Source: a virus. Taken from it: a stretch of DNA of 39,215 nucleotides. How positions within the stretch are numbered: position 1 is the stretch's first letter; each line of letters begins with the position of its first letter. The stretch lies in the IMG/VR virus record IMGVR_UViG_3300006810_000124, positions 1 through 39,215 of that record, one strand, 5' to 3'. Shown piece after piece: positions 8,252 to 16,995 of the stretch. The notes beneath the pieces are model-generated. The model made no database searches. It was not told where the DNA came from and saw nothing but the letters and a program-made list of their open reading frames with translations. The translations under genes and the position numbers were made by a program.

Positions 8252-9697
8252 ATGGCTTTTACTATTACGCCGACTAGTACGGCATTACAGCCATCAGCTG
8301 AGAGAGTTGCTTTAAGCACTAACTATCTTGGTAATGATGACTTTACATTCGCTCAACAATACCTTCCAGATTTAATGGAAAAAGAATTTGAGCGCTACGG
8401 AAACCGCTCTGTATCTTCATTCCTTAGAATGGTAGGTGCTGAGATGCCTTCTAACTCTGACCTTATTAAATGGGCTGAGCAGGGACGTTTACACATTAAG
8501 TATATCAACTGTGCTTCTGACGGAGCTGCTGGTGATGATACTGCTACTATCACTGTAAGTGATGCTGGAGCTCCTGCTGCTGGAAAGCTTCCATTGAAAG
8601 TTGGACAGACTGTTATGATTTCAGATAACGACACACAGACTAACGCTGGTTCTAATAAAGCTATCATTACAGCTGTAAGCACAAGTGCTAACACTTTTGA
8701 TGTGGCTTACTACGAAGCTGCTGGTCAATCTTTTGCTGCTACTGATACAGTTACTGTATTTGTATATGGTTCTGAGTACAACAAAGGAACTGACGCTTCT
8801 GATTTGATTTCAGTTGATGCTGAGGACAATATTTACGAGAATAAGCCTATCATCTTGAAAGAGAAATATGCTGTTTCTGGTTCTGATATGGCTCAAATCG
8901 GTTGGATTGAAGTAACTACTGAAAACGGTGCTACCGGATATCTTTGGTATATCAAGTCTGAGCATGAAACTCGTCTACGTTTCGAGGATTATCTTGAGAC
9001 TGCTATGATTGAGGCTGTTCCTGCTGAAGCTGGTTCTGCTGCTGGTGATTACCTTCAAGGTACTGGAGCAGGTTTAAGCGCTGCTAACCTTAGCGGTTCT
9101 AAAGGTTTATTCCACCAAATCGAAACCAACGGTAACGTTGCTGATGGTGGTACTTTGGATTCTCTTGACAATGTTGATTCAGTAATCAAGCGTCTTGACA
9201 AAGAAGGTGCTATCGAGGAGAATGTTCTTTTCGTTGACCGTCAGTTGAGCTTTGATATTGACGATATGTTGGCTGCTCAATCAAGCAATGCTGCTGGTGG
9301 TGTATCTTACGGATTGTTTGATAACGATACTGATATGGCATTGAACCTTGGATTTACAGGATTCCGTAGAGGATATGACTTCTATAAGTCTGACTGGAAA
9401 TACTTGAACGATGCTACTATGCGAGGTGGAGTTGTTGGTGGAGCTGTAAACGGTGTACTTGTACCCGCTGGTTCTACTACCGTTTATGACCAAGTACTTG
9501 GTAAAAACGCTAAGCGTCCATTCCTACACGTTCGTTATCGTGCTTCTGAAACTGAAGACCGTAAGTACAAAACATGGATTACAGGCTCTGCTGGAGGTGC
9601 TGCTACAAGCGACCTTGATGCAATGCAAGTTAACTACTTGTCTGAGCGTGCACTTTGTGTTCTTGGTGCTAACAACTTCTTCTTATTCGAAGACTAA
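8252..9697 (+). CDS. Major capsid protein (HK97-fold)
   Basis: 481 aa. The N-terminal arm (residues 1-70) ends in SSFLRMVGAEMPSNSD and IKWAEQGRLH, a motif combination I associate with major capsid proteins of podoviruses of Bacteroidota. Residues about 82-170 form a beta-rich, Gly/Ala/Thr-heavy insertion (KVGQTVMISDND). The body resumes at VFVYGSEYNKGTD, with KEKYAVSGSDMAQIGWIEV, RRGYDFYKSDWKYLND and a C-terminal FFLFED. Codon choice differs from the neighbours: Arg is frequently CGT/CGC and Ala mainly GCT, whereas surrounding genes prefer AGA/AGG, as expected for the most abundant virion protein. A strong intrinsic terminator lies 8 nt after the stop. Confidence 0.9.
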   Translation: MAFTITPTSTALQPSAERVALSTNYLGNDDFTFAQQYLPDLMEKEFERYGNRSVSSFLRMVGAEMPSNSDLIKWAEQGRLHIKYINCASDGAAGDDTATITVSDAGAPAAGKLPLKVGQTVMISDNDTQTNAGSNKAIITAVSTSANTFDVAYYEAAGQSFAATDTVTVFVYGSEYNKGTDASDLISVDAEDNIYENKPIILKEKYAVSGSDMAQIGWIEVTTENGATGYLWYIKSEHETRLRFEDYLETAMIEAVPAEAGSAAGDYLQGTGAGLSAANLSGSKGLFHQIETNGNVADGGTLDSLDNVDSVIKRLDKEGAIEENVLFVDRQLSFDIDDMLAAQSSNAAGGVSYGLFDNDTDMALNLGFTGFRRGYDFYKSDWKYLNDATMRGGVVGGAVNGVLVPAGSTTVYDQVLGKNAKRPFLHVRYRASETEDRKYKTWITGSAGGAATSDLDAMQVNYLSERALCVLGANNFFLFED

Positions 9698-9705
9698 TTT
9701 AAATA

Positions 9706-9735
9706 GGGGGAGGGATTTCTCTCCCCCTTTTTTTT
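9706..9735 (+). terminator. Rho-independent terminator after capsid gene
   Basis: GGGGGAG at 9706-9712 pairs with CTCCCCC at 9721-9727, extendable inward by a G-U and a G-C pair, and is followed by eight Ts (9728-9735). It starts 8 nt after the capsid stop codon and would end or attenuate transcripts of the scaffold-capsid unit. Confidence 0.9.
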
Positions 9736-9742
9736 AACTTTA
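9735..9742 (+). promoter_or_regulatory. Degenerate -7 box before the 9760 gene
   Basis: TAACTTTA differs from TAnnTTTG only in the last base and lies immediately after the capsid terminator. Its end is 18 nt from the ATG at 9760, the same distance as the canonical boxes. It is probably a weak promoter. Confidence 0.4.
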
Positions 9743-9759
9743 ATTAAAATTATATTCAA

Positions 9760-10515
9760 ATGGCAAAAAAACAAGCCGTCCTTACGGACAAAGTTTACAG
9801 ATTAAAAAGAAAAATTACTCCTCTGAGTTATATGATTCAGACAAAAAGCTCAAGGAGAAAACCGCTTCTTTATTTTGATGGGCAAATTAACAGAGAACTT
9901 CGATATGCCCGAAACCAAAAAACACCTTTTTTAGACGAGCAAGATGGCAACGCCATTCTTGAGCCTATTATTTTTGAAGACGGGCTTTTATATGTTCCAA
10001 AAACCAATCCTGTTCTTCAGGAGTTTTTAGCATACCATCCTGGATTTGGTAGTTTATTTGTTGAGATTGATAACGAAAAAGACGCTGCTGATGAGGTAGA
10101 AACTTTAGATTATCAGCTTGAGGCTCAACTGCAAGCTCGTGATTTACCTGTAGAAATGTTAGAAACATTAACTCGTGTTTTGTTAGGTCAAAATATTGAC
10201 AAGATGACAAGCGCTGAGATGAAGCGAGATGTTCGTGTGTTTGCTAAAAACAATCCTGTTGAATTTTTAGAGGCTCTTAATGACCCTATGCTTCAGCTAC
10301 ACAATCTTACTCATAAGTTGTTTGATGAAAAAGTTGTAACTCTTAAAAACAACAAGCGCGATATTTACTACAATCTTAAGTCTAACAAGAAAAAGATTAT
10401 GACAGTTCCCTTTGGAGAAGACCCAGCATATATGCTTGCTTCTTACTTCCAAACAGATGAGGGTATTGAGGTAATGAAAATCCTTAAGAGTAAAGTTGAA
10501 GATACTGACGAGTAA
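9760..10515 (+). CDS. Conserved capsid-adjacent protein, function unknown
   Basis: 251 aa. The N-terminal 110 residues contain RKPLLYFDGQINRELRYARNQKTPF, EPIIFEDGLLYVPKTNPVLQEFLAYHPGFG and an acidic end. The remainder is helical with a basic patch (KNNKRDIYYNLKSNKKK, about 205-221) and a C-terminal ASYFQTDEGIEVMKIL helix. I remember similar proteins coded directly after the capsid gene in other phages of Bacteroidota, always without known function. The gene stands alone between two terminators with its own weak promoter box, so its dose is set separately from capsid and neck genes. Possible roles are a minor head protein or packaging helper. Confidence 0.7.
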   Translation: MAKKQAVLTDKVYRLKRKITPLSYMIQTKSSRRKPLLYFDGQINRELRYARNQKTPFLDEQDGNAILEPIIFEDGLLYVPKTNPVLQEFLAYHPGFGSLFVEIDNEKDAADEVETLDYQLEAQLQARDLPVEMLETLTRVLLGQNIDKMTSAEMKRDVRVFAKNNPVEFLEALNDPMLQLHNLTHKLFDEKVVTLKNNKRDIYYNLKSNKKKIMTVPFGEDPAYMLASYFQTDEGIEVMKILKSKVEDTDE

Positions 10516-10542
10516 TACTCGTTATGCTTTCTGTTTGCGTGA

Positions 10543-10574
10543 AGGTCTCTATTTTTAGAGGCCTTTCTTTTTTT
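10543..10574 (+). terminator. Rho-independent terminator after the 9760 gene
   Basis: AGGTCTCTA (10543-10551) and TAGAGGCCT (10556-10564) form a 9-bp stem with one G-U pair and a TTTT loop, followed by a T-rich tract TTCTTTTTTT. It sits 28 nt after the stop and directly in front of the next promoter box. Confidence 0.88.
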
Positions 10575-10577
10575 GCT

Positions 10578-10585
10578 TATCTTTG
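10578..10585 (+). promoter_or_regulatory. -7 box before neck genes
   Basis: TATCTTTG matches TAnnTTTG exactly and starts 4 nt after the terminator's T tract. Its end is 15 nt from the ATG at 10600. With the preceding terminator it resets transcription for the neck and tail genes. Confidence 0.7.
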
Positions 10586-10599
10586 TGTAAATTTTCACG

Positions 10600-11298
10600 A
10601 TGATAGATTCTGTAAGAACAACAGTGTTGGCTATAGCTAACAAGAACAACTTCGGATACATATCTCCAAACGATTTCAACCTGTACGCAAAACAGGCGCA
10701 GCTTGATTTGTTTGAGGATTATTTTTATCAGTATAACGCACAAATCAGAAAAGAAAACTTAAGACAATCAGGTACAGGGTATGCTGATATTACTAAAGGT
10801 CTTGAGGAAGTTATTGATTCTTTTTCTACTGTAGCTACATTGACTCAAGCTGTAGACAACACATACAACCTTCCTGACGACTACTACTTAATGAACAGGA
10901 TTATGTATGGAACTGCTGAGGTTGAAAGAGTTAGCCAGGCTAAGATTATTATGCTTACAAACTCTATGCTTACAGCACCAAGCACAACATATCCAGCGTA
11001 TGTTTTAAACGGTAATATTATTAGCGTATACCCCGATACCATTACAGGAGCTACTGATGTTAGCGCTCAGTATATTAGATACCCTGAAGACCCTAAGTGG
11101 ACTTGGGTGGAAATAACAGGTGGTGAGCCTGTGTTTGATGGTACAGCTGTTGACTATAAGGATTTTGAATTACCTAAATCTGATGAGCCTTCTATTGTAA
11201 TGAAGATATTACAGTATGCAGGGGTATCAATTAGAGAAGGAGACCTTGTTAGCTTTGGAAGCAATGAAGAATTAAAAGAACAACAACAAGAACAATAA
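10600..11298 (+). CDS. Head-tail connector / ring protein 1
   Basis: 232 aa. The N-terminal segment MIDSVRTTVLAIANKNNFGYISPNDFNLYAKQAQ, with LFEDYFYQYN behind it, is a helical layout typical of neck or adaptor proteins of podoviruses. PDDYYLMNRI and an alternating beta region (YVLNGNIISVYP, VSAQYIRYPEDPKW) follow. The C-terminus is Gln-rich (ELKEQQQEQ). In crAss-like virions the equivalent slot holds ring proteins beneath the portal. It starts a run of closely spaced genes: 1 nt separates it from the next ATG. Assignment is by position, size and general pattern. Confidence 0.6.
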   Translation: MIDSVRTTVLAIANKNNFGYISPNDFNLYAKQAQLDLFEDYFYQYNAQIRKENLRQSGTGYADITKGLEEVIDSFSTVATLTQAVDNTYNLPDDYYLMNRIMYGTAEVERVSQAKIIMLTNSMLTAPSTTYPAYVLNGNIISVYPDTITGATDVSAQYIRYPEDPKWTWVEITGGEPVFDGTAVDYKDFELPKSDEPSIVMKILQYAGVSIREGDLVSFGSNEELKEQQQEQ

Positions 11299-11299
11299 G

Positions 11300-12217
11300 A
11301 TGGCTTATATATCTGACTACAAATATTATGAAAACGATGGCTTAGGACAAGGTGATGAGAACTGGGGTTCATATCAGTACATTACTCTTGCAGACATCGT
11401 AAATAACTTTATGCTTATGTATGTTGGTAACCATGAGCTAATCAATAATATAGATAGGTATAAGGTTTTGTTTCATGCAAAGAGGGGTATTCAGGAGCTC
11501 AACTATGATGCTATGCGTGAGGTAAAAGTTCTTCAGCAATCTCTTGATGACCAGATTAGGCTTGTGCTTCCAAGTGATTATGTAAACTATGTTAGAATAT
11601 CACTTTATGAAAACGGAGAGCTAAGACCTCTTGTGGAAAATGTTCAGACAAACTATTCAAGAAGTTATTTACAAGACCACGAGGCTAAGGTTTTGTTTGA
11701 TGAGGACGGCGGTATACTTGAGGGAATGTCTCAGGTTGATTATGATAGAATTAAGGGGCTTGAAAGAAGCATATACCTTGGTCAAAGCGTCATGAACGGA
11801 CAGGAGGGTTATCGTGATGGCGACAGATGGTACTTTGAAAGAGTAATAGGAGCTCGCTACGGCCTTAATACAGAGACGGCTAACATCAACCCTACATTCA
11901 GGATAGATAATCGCTCAGGCGTTATTAATTTCAGCTCTGAAATGTCAGGCAAAGAAGTTGTTATAGAGTATATATCTGATGGTCTTGAGAAAGGTAATGA
12001 TGCGGATGTTGTTGTGAATAAATTAGCTGAGGAGTTTATATACGCATACATAAAATACATGATACTCAGCACTAAGCTTGGCGTTCAGGAATATATTGTA
12101 AGAAGAGCGCAGAAGGAGAAGACGGCTATGTATAGAAACGCAAAGTTACGAATCAGCAACCTTCACCCTGGCAGGTTACTTATGAATCTTAGGGGTCAAA
12201 ACAAGTGGATAAAGTAA
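11300..12217 (+). CDS. Neck/tail tubular (ring) protein 2
   Basis: 305 aa. FHAKRGIQELNYDAMREVKVLQQSLDDQIRLVLPSDYVNYVRISL (residues about 60-100) is a pattern of tail-tubular/ring proteins of podoviruses, with the core 'RGIQELNYD...LPxDYVNYVRI'. A central beta region and a C-terminal helical part (EFIYAYIKYMILSTKLGVQEYIVRRAQKEKTAMYRNAKLRISN) resemble the T7 gp11/P22 gp4-like adaptor fold. It lies 1 nt after ring protein 1 and 1 nt before the large tail protein, so the three are probably translated in step. The exact position in the neck cannot be told from sequence alone. Confidence 0.65.
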   Translation: MAYISDYKYYENDGLGQGDENWGSYQYITLADIVNNFMLMYVGNHELINNIDRYKVLFHAKRGIQELNYDAMREVKVLQQSLDDQIRLVLPSDYVNYVRISLYENGELRPLVENVQTNYSRSYLQDHEAKVLFDEDGGILEGMSQVDYDRIKGLERSIYLGQSVMNGQEGYRDGDRWYFERVIGARYGLNTETANINPTFRIDNRSGVINFSSEMSGKEVVIEYISDGLEKGNDADVVVNKLAEEFIYAYIKYMILSTKLGVQEYIVRRAQKEKTAMYRNAKLRISNLHPGRLLMNLRGQNKWIK

Positions 12218-12218
12218 T

Positions 12219-15200
12219 ATGATTACAAAAACTACATTTCTAAAGGGCATCATGAACAAGTCCGTTGATGAGCGTGTATTGCCTCAGGGTGAATACATTG
12301 ACGCTCTTAACGTTAGGGCTGGCTCTACAGAGGACACAGAGATTGGAGCTGTTGAGAACACAAAAGGTAACGAGCTCTTGGTTTCTCTTGAATATAACGG
12401 AGAGCCTCTTTTAAATGCCAAGTGTATAGGAGCTTATGAGGACGGGGCTAGAGAAACTATTTATTGGTTTGTTACAAGCTCTAATGTAGACATGATAGTA
12501 TCATACAATACCAATACGCAGACCCTGATAGAGCATGTGGTTAGTGTATCTGTTTTAAACTTTAGTGAGGAACACCTAATCAACTCGATTGATATGGTTG
12601 AAGACCTTTTATTTTTTACAGACAACTACAATCCTCCAAGAAAAATAAACACAAAAAGAAGCTACTTAACACCATTATCAGGTGTTGATAGACTTGAAGA
12701 GGATGATATATCTGTAATTGTAAAGCCGCCATTATCAGCTCCAACAGTTGCAACGTCAACTATAACAAAAAAAGGAAACTATCTTGAAGATAAGTTTATA
12801 ACTTTTGCATACAGATGGAGGTATCTTGATGGAGAGTATAGCGCATTATCTCCCTTTAGTGATGCTGCTTTTATACCTCAATCATTTGGAATAGATATTA
12901 TTGAATACTCTAATTCTGGAATGTTAAACATTAACAACGTTGCAAACGTTGGATTTAATTCTGGTGACAAAAGGGTAAAAGAGATTCAACTATGTTTTAA
13001 AAGAAGTGACTCTAATACAGTATATGTTATAGATAACTTTAAAAAAGAAGACCTCGGAATATCTAATGGTACTATCTATACAACATCATTTGACAATAGT
13101 AAAATATATACTTTACTCCCTCAAGAGGAATTGTTTAGGCTATATGATAACGTTCCGAGATTTGCTCAGGCTCAGACAGTTATGGGTAACAGACTTATGT
13201 ATGGAAACTATGTTGATGGATACAACATGGAGATTACAGAAAATGGCCAGTCGTTAAGTGTTGACTATGATGTAGAGCGTGTTTCGAGTGAGGTTTTTGA
13301 TTTTGGAATTGATGATGAAAAATTTAATGCTGCATATAGCATAGACCCTGCTAATCCTTTATACTTCCCTGTTGATTCCGGGGTTAGATTTGATTTTGAA
13401 GACTTTATTTCAACTGAAGGTAAGTCTTTTTCAAAAGGCTCTATAGTTACATTAGACTTAGTTCTTTCTCATGAAAGCTACACAACTACAGGCACAGCTC
13501 CAACAGATTTTCAAAGCCCAATAACTATTGGGATTTCTTTTGAGTTATCACAGGATTACGAAAACATATCTGATTTAGTTTATTCAAGTGACTTTGCCAA
13601 TGCGATAGGTACTGACGCTACTATAAGGCCAATAGCTGATGCTGAAGACGGTGGAACTCTTACTGACTTGTTTAATTCTTCTTTATCTGTAAGCGCACTG
13701 CCAAGCGGATACTCATTAGAAGGAACGGGAGTTGATGGAGTAGATGAGGGCTTCCCATTTGGTATGTATGGAAATAATGTTTCAAGTCTCGTTATTAATG
13801 CAGCCAAATATACACACGCTACAGACCCTGATATATACGAATATTTTACTGTAAGCGATGTAAGTATGTCTTTTAGAAGCCCTGGAGGGTTTGAGACACT
13901 ACACAGTAATAGAGATTACGCTGTTGGAATTGTTTATAATGATGAATACGGAAGACAAAGCACAGTGTTTACTGATGAAAATAATAGTGTTTTTGTTGAT
14001 TCGTCTTTTATGACTAAGCAAAACAAAATAAAAACAACAATCAATAGTCCTGCTCCATATTGGGCTACTAATTATAGAATGGCTATTAAGCCAACATATG
14101 GTGGTTATGAAACCATATACAGTTTATTGGTTTTTGAAAAGCAAGGTTTTGTTTATTTTTTACTTGATGGAGAAAACTCAAGAAAGGTTGAAGAGGGGGC
14201 TACTTTAATAGTTAAATCAGATTCAGCAGGTGCTACAAATAGACTTATAGAAACCACAGTTCTTGAAATAAAAGCACAAGAAACTAATTTTTTAAATCCA
14301 ATTGATAGCGGAGCTTCGATAATACAACCAGCTGGCATATACATGAAGATTAAAGCTACTAATTTTTCTGTTGATTCAGATGAGGAGTTAGTTACTTTTA
14401 CTTCTCCAACGCTATACAATGGCAGTTATCAAATGAGTAAGCTTTGCTCAATGAGATTAAGACAAGGTAGGTATAGGGGGTATAGCAGGGCTGTTCTTTC
14501 TCAAGAAAGCGAGTCCGGTGCCTCTTTACCATTCACTCCGGTTAGCATACCCGTGGGCAGTCAGGTTAGAGTTGAGGTTCAATTTCTTACTGCAGCAGGA
14601 TGTAATGCTCGTTTAGATAAAGTATATATTGCAGAACGTGATTGGGATGATTTCCATGCGATGTATCAGGGTCAGAATTTAAACATAAATGAAGACTTTA
14701 TATATTCCGATGAAGCCGCAGGTGGAGGGTGTTTTACAATTATAGATTCAGATTCTCTTGTTACATTTGATTCCTCAACAAGCCCCTGTCGCTACCTTAA
14801 AGAAGCAAGGCCGTTAAATGCCGACCCATCAACATGTCAAGCTTCTATTGATTTTGTTAAAGACACATCAACCGGGGAATTGTTTATGAGAGCAGTTGCA
14901 CCAGATTCGTTTTGTTTTTCTGGAGATGCTTATCAAGTTACGGTGGCAAATATAGTTGTAACTATAGTTAAGTCGTCTGGATTGTATGTTTTTGAAACTA
15001 AGCCATTAGCCATAGACAATGATATATATTATTTATCAAATGAGGTTTATGATATAACAAATGGTTATCATCAAGGAGGAACTCAAAATCAAACAGCTTC
15101 TCAGCCAGCGATATCGACATTAAGCTTTTTTGATTCGTATTGTTTTGGAAACGGTGTTGAAAGTTTTAAGGTAGAGGACAAGCTTGCTGGAGATACAGTA

Positions 15201-16994
15201 CTTATTGGTCAGCAAACATCAGCGGTATCGGAGCAAGACTACAAGGAGGCCCATAGATTTGCGTCAATTACCTATTCAGGTGTATTCAATGCAGAAACAA
15301 ACCTCAATAAGCTCAATCAGTTTAACTTGGCGTTGGCCAATTACAAAGACCTTGAGCAATCTTTTGGGGAGATAGGCGTACTACACGCAAGAGAAACAGA
15401 CTTATTGACGCTTCAAGAGGATAAGATATCCTATGTGTTGCAGGGTAAAAATCTATTATCAGATTCAGTTGGAGGCGGAAGTATCGCATCTGTACCCGAA
15501 GTTCTTGGAACTCAGATAGCTCGTCCAGATGAAAATGGTATATCACTTGACCCATCAAGCTTTGCTCATTACGATAACAACGTTTTCTTTACAGACGCAA
15601 AAAGAGGTGAGGTCCTAATGCTGAAAGGTGGAAGTTATAAAAATGATAGCCTTATATCAATATCAGAACTTGGTATGCGTTCTTTCTTTAGAGATACATT
15701 CATAGATGAATTTAGTACATTAAAGCTTGGCGCTTACGACCCCTACATGGATGAGTATGTTCTTAGCTACAATTCAGAGGCATCCGTTGTTGAGCCCGTG
15801 TATGATGTTGAGTGTGACTCTTCATTGTCAAGAACAGACCTTGTTACAAGCGATGTATATGAGGTTACGTTTGAGCCTGTTATAGGAACTGTAGATATTG
15901 ATTATGAAATAGATGCAGACCAACAAGCCGTTATGACTGTGGAATGGGATGGCTCTACCGTTATCAACTCTATAGTTAGCGGAACGGGTAGCGAGTCATT
16001 TGCTAAAAGTAAAACATATCCAAATACAGCAACAGTAAGAATGTCCTGTGAAGGAGGCTCTGTTGCTCCGTGTAACACAGGTATGGATGTTGTATTCCTG
16101 GTTGACTATACAGGAAGTATGGGTGATCAAATAAACACCGTAAAAGACCAAATATCTACTATAGTAGATACCATTGTAACTGAATCTGGCGGTGATTATA
16201 GATTAGGACTTGTTATTTTTGATGAGGTAGATACTACATACGCGCCACCAGGCGATGATTTTAGATACATATCTAATCCAGCTTATACATCACTTCCAGC
16301 GGCGCAAAGATACATTCAGGAAACAAACCCTCCATTTAAACAAGGAATTACTACACTCGAGGTGATGTCAACAAGCAATGGAGATTCATTCAAAAGAAAA
16401 GTAAATGAGATGAATTCAGGACCCGCAATTGAATTCCCTCTTACGGGTACTGCAACTGGCACAATTGTCAATAAACTTGTTGATTCTGCAGCGACATTTA
16501 TTTCAGATAATATTACTACGGGAGACGTAATATACAACACAACTGATGCCACATCGGCGGCTGTTGTATCTGTAGATAGCGAAACAGAGCTTACTCTTGA
16601 TGCTGATATATTTGTGTCTGGGGAAGATTGGAGTTATGGATTGCCTCTTGGTAGCGGCGTTAGTGGCCCTGAGCCTTCTGATATAGGATTTAGCAGAATT
16701 GTTGAGCATGATATAGCCGGTATATTTAGAAATGATGTAAATAAAATGGTTATTATTTATACAGACAACTTGCCTGGTGGTGACTCCGATACATACGAAG
16801 AAGCCGATGCTGATGAAATGAGAAGAATAGCCTCTATATGTAACCTTAACGGAATAGCCGTTAGTGTAATAGGAACCGTTTCTGGCGATACATTTAATGC
16901 TTATCAGGATACTGCCGATATAACAGGTGGTGTGAGAACAAATAGCTTTGACTCTACCGCAATACAACAAGCTATAGAAGATATATGTGAATAA
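12219..16994 (+). CDS. Tail muzzle/stabilisation protein with C-terminal vWA domain
   Basis: 1591 aa. The N-terminus (FLKGIMNKSVDERVLPQGEY, then DALNVRAGSTEDTEIGAVEN) is characteristic of the long tail stabilisation ('muzzle') proteins of crAss-like podoviruses. The body has many beta strands and ends with FFTDAKRGEVLML (about 1125) and AYDPYMDEYVLSYN (about 1173-1186). Beyond that are a beta-sandwich-like stretch (about 1195-1285) and a vWA domain from about 1288: MDVVFLVDYTGSMG supplies a MIDAS-type D-x-T-x-S motif, and MVIIYTDN a later core strand. The vWA is interrupted at about 1408-1475 by a beta module (VNKLVDSAATF, VGD-type loop, ELTLDADIF). vWA domains bind protein or glycan ligands through a metal, so a host-adhesion role is plausible. 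The stop overlaps none of the next ORF; the next ATG follows by 1 nt. Confidence 0.8.
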   Translation: MITKTTFLKGIMNKSVDERVLPQGEYIDALNVRAGSTEDTEIGAVENTKGNELLVSLEYNGEPLLNAKCIGAYEDGARETIYWFVTSSNVDMIVSYNTNTQTLIEHVVSVSVLNFSEEHLINSIDMVEDLLFFTDNYNPPRKINTKRSYLTPLSGVDRLEEDDISVIVKPPLSAPTVATSTITKKGNYLEDKFITFAYRWRYLDGEYSALSPFSDAAFIPQSFGIDIIEYSNSGMLNINNVANVGFNSGDKRVKEIQLCFKRSDSNTVYVIDNFKKEDLGISNGTIYTTSFDNSKIYTLLPQEELFRLYDNVPRFAQAQTVMGNRLMYGNYVDGYNMEITENGQSLSVDYDVERVSSEVFDFGIDDEKFNAAYSIDPANPLYFPVDSGVRFDFEDFISTEGKSFSKGSIVTLDLVLSHESYTTTGTAPTDFQSPITIGISFELSQDYENISDLVYSSDFANAIGTDATIRPIADAEDGGTLTDLFNSSLSVSALPSGYSLEGTGVDGVDEGFPFGMYGNNVSSLVINAAKYTHATDPDIYEYFTVSDVSMSFRSPGGFETLHSNRDYAVGIVYNDEYGRQSTVFTDENNSVFVDSSFMTKQNKIKTTINSPAPYWATNYRMAIKPTYGGYETIYSLLVFEKQGFVYFLLDGENSRKVEEGATLIVKSDSAGATNRLIETTVLEIKAQETNFLNPIDSGASIIQPAGIYMKIKATNFSVDSDEELVTFTSPTLYNGSYQMSKLCSMRLRQGRYRGYSRAVLSQESESGASLPFTPVSIPVGSQVRVEVQFLTAAGCNARLDKVYIAERDWDDFHAMYQGQNLNINEDFIYSDEAAGGGCFTIIDSDSLVTFDSSTSPCRYLKEARPLNADPSTCQASIDFVKDTSTGELFMRAVAPDSFCFSGDAYQVTVANIVVTIVKSSGLYVFETKPLAIDNDIYYLSNEVYDITNGYHQGGTQNQTASQPAISTLSFFDSYCFGNGVESFKVEDKLAGDTVLIGQQTSAVSEQDYKEAHRFASITYSGVFNAETNLNKLNQFNLALANYKDLEQSFGEIGVLHARETDLLTLQEDKISYVLQGKNLLSDSVGGGSIASVPEVLGTQIARPDENGISLDPSSFAHYDNNVFFTDAKRGEVLMLKGGSYKNDSLISISELGMRSFFRDTFIDEFSTLKLGAYDPYMDEYVLSYNSEASVVEPVYDVECDSSLSRTDLVTSDVYEVTFEPVIGTVDIDYEIDADQQAVMTVEWDGSTVINSIVSGTGSESFAKSKTYPNTATVRMSCEGGSVAPCNTGMDVVFLVDYTGSMGDQINTVKDQISTIVDTIVTESGGDYRLGLVIFDEVDTTYAPPGDDFRYISNPAYTSLPAAQRYIQETNPPFKQGITTLEVMSTSNGDSFKRKVNEMNSGPAIEFPLTGTATGTIVNKLVDSAATFISDNITTGDVIYNTTDATSAAVVSVDSETELTLDADIFVSGEDWSYGLPLGSGVSGPEPSDIGFSRIVEHDIAGIFRNDVNKMVIIYTDNLPGGDSDTYEEADADEMRRIASICNLNGIAVSVIGTVSGDTFNAYQDTADITGGVRTNSFDSTAIQQAIEDICE

Positions 16995-16995
16995 T

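Noticed and set aside
16503-16970. Antisense open frame of 155 codons opposite the vWA domain
   Set aside because: Composition rich in Ile, Tyr, Ser and Cys is that of a shadow frame; the sense frame has clear domain motifs.
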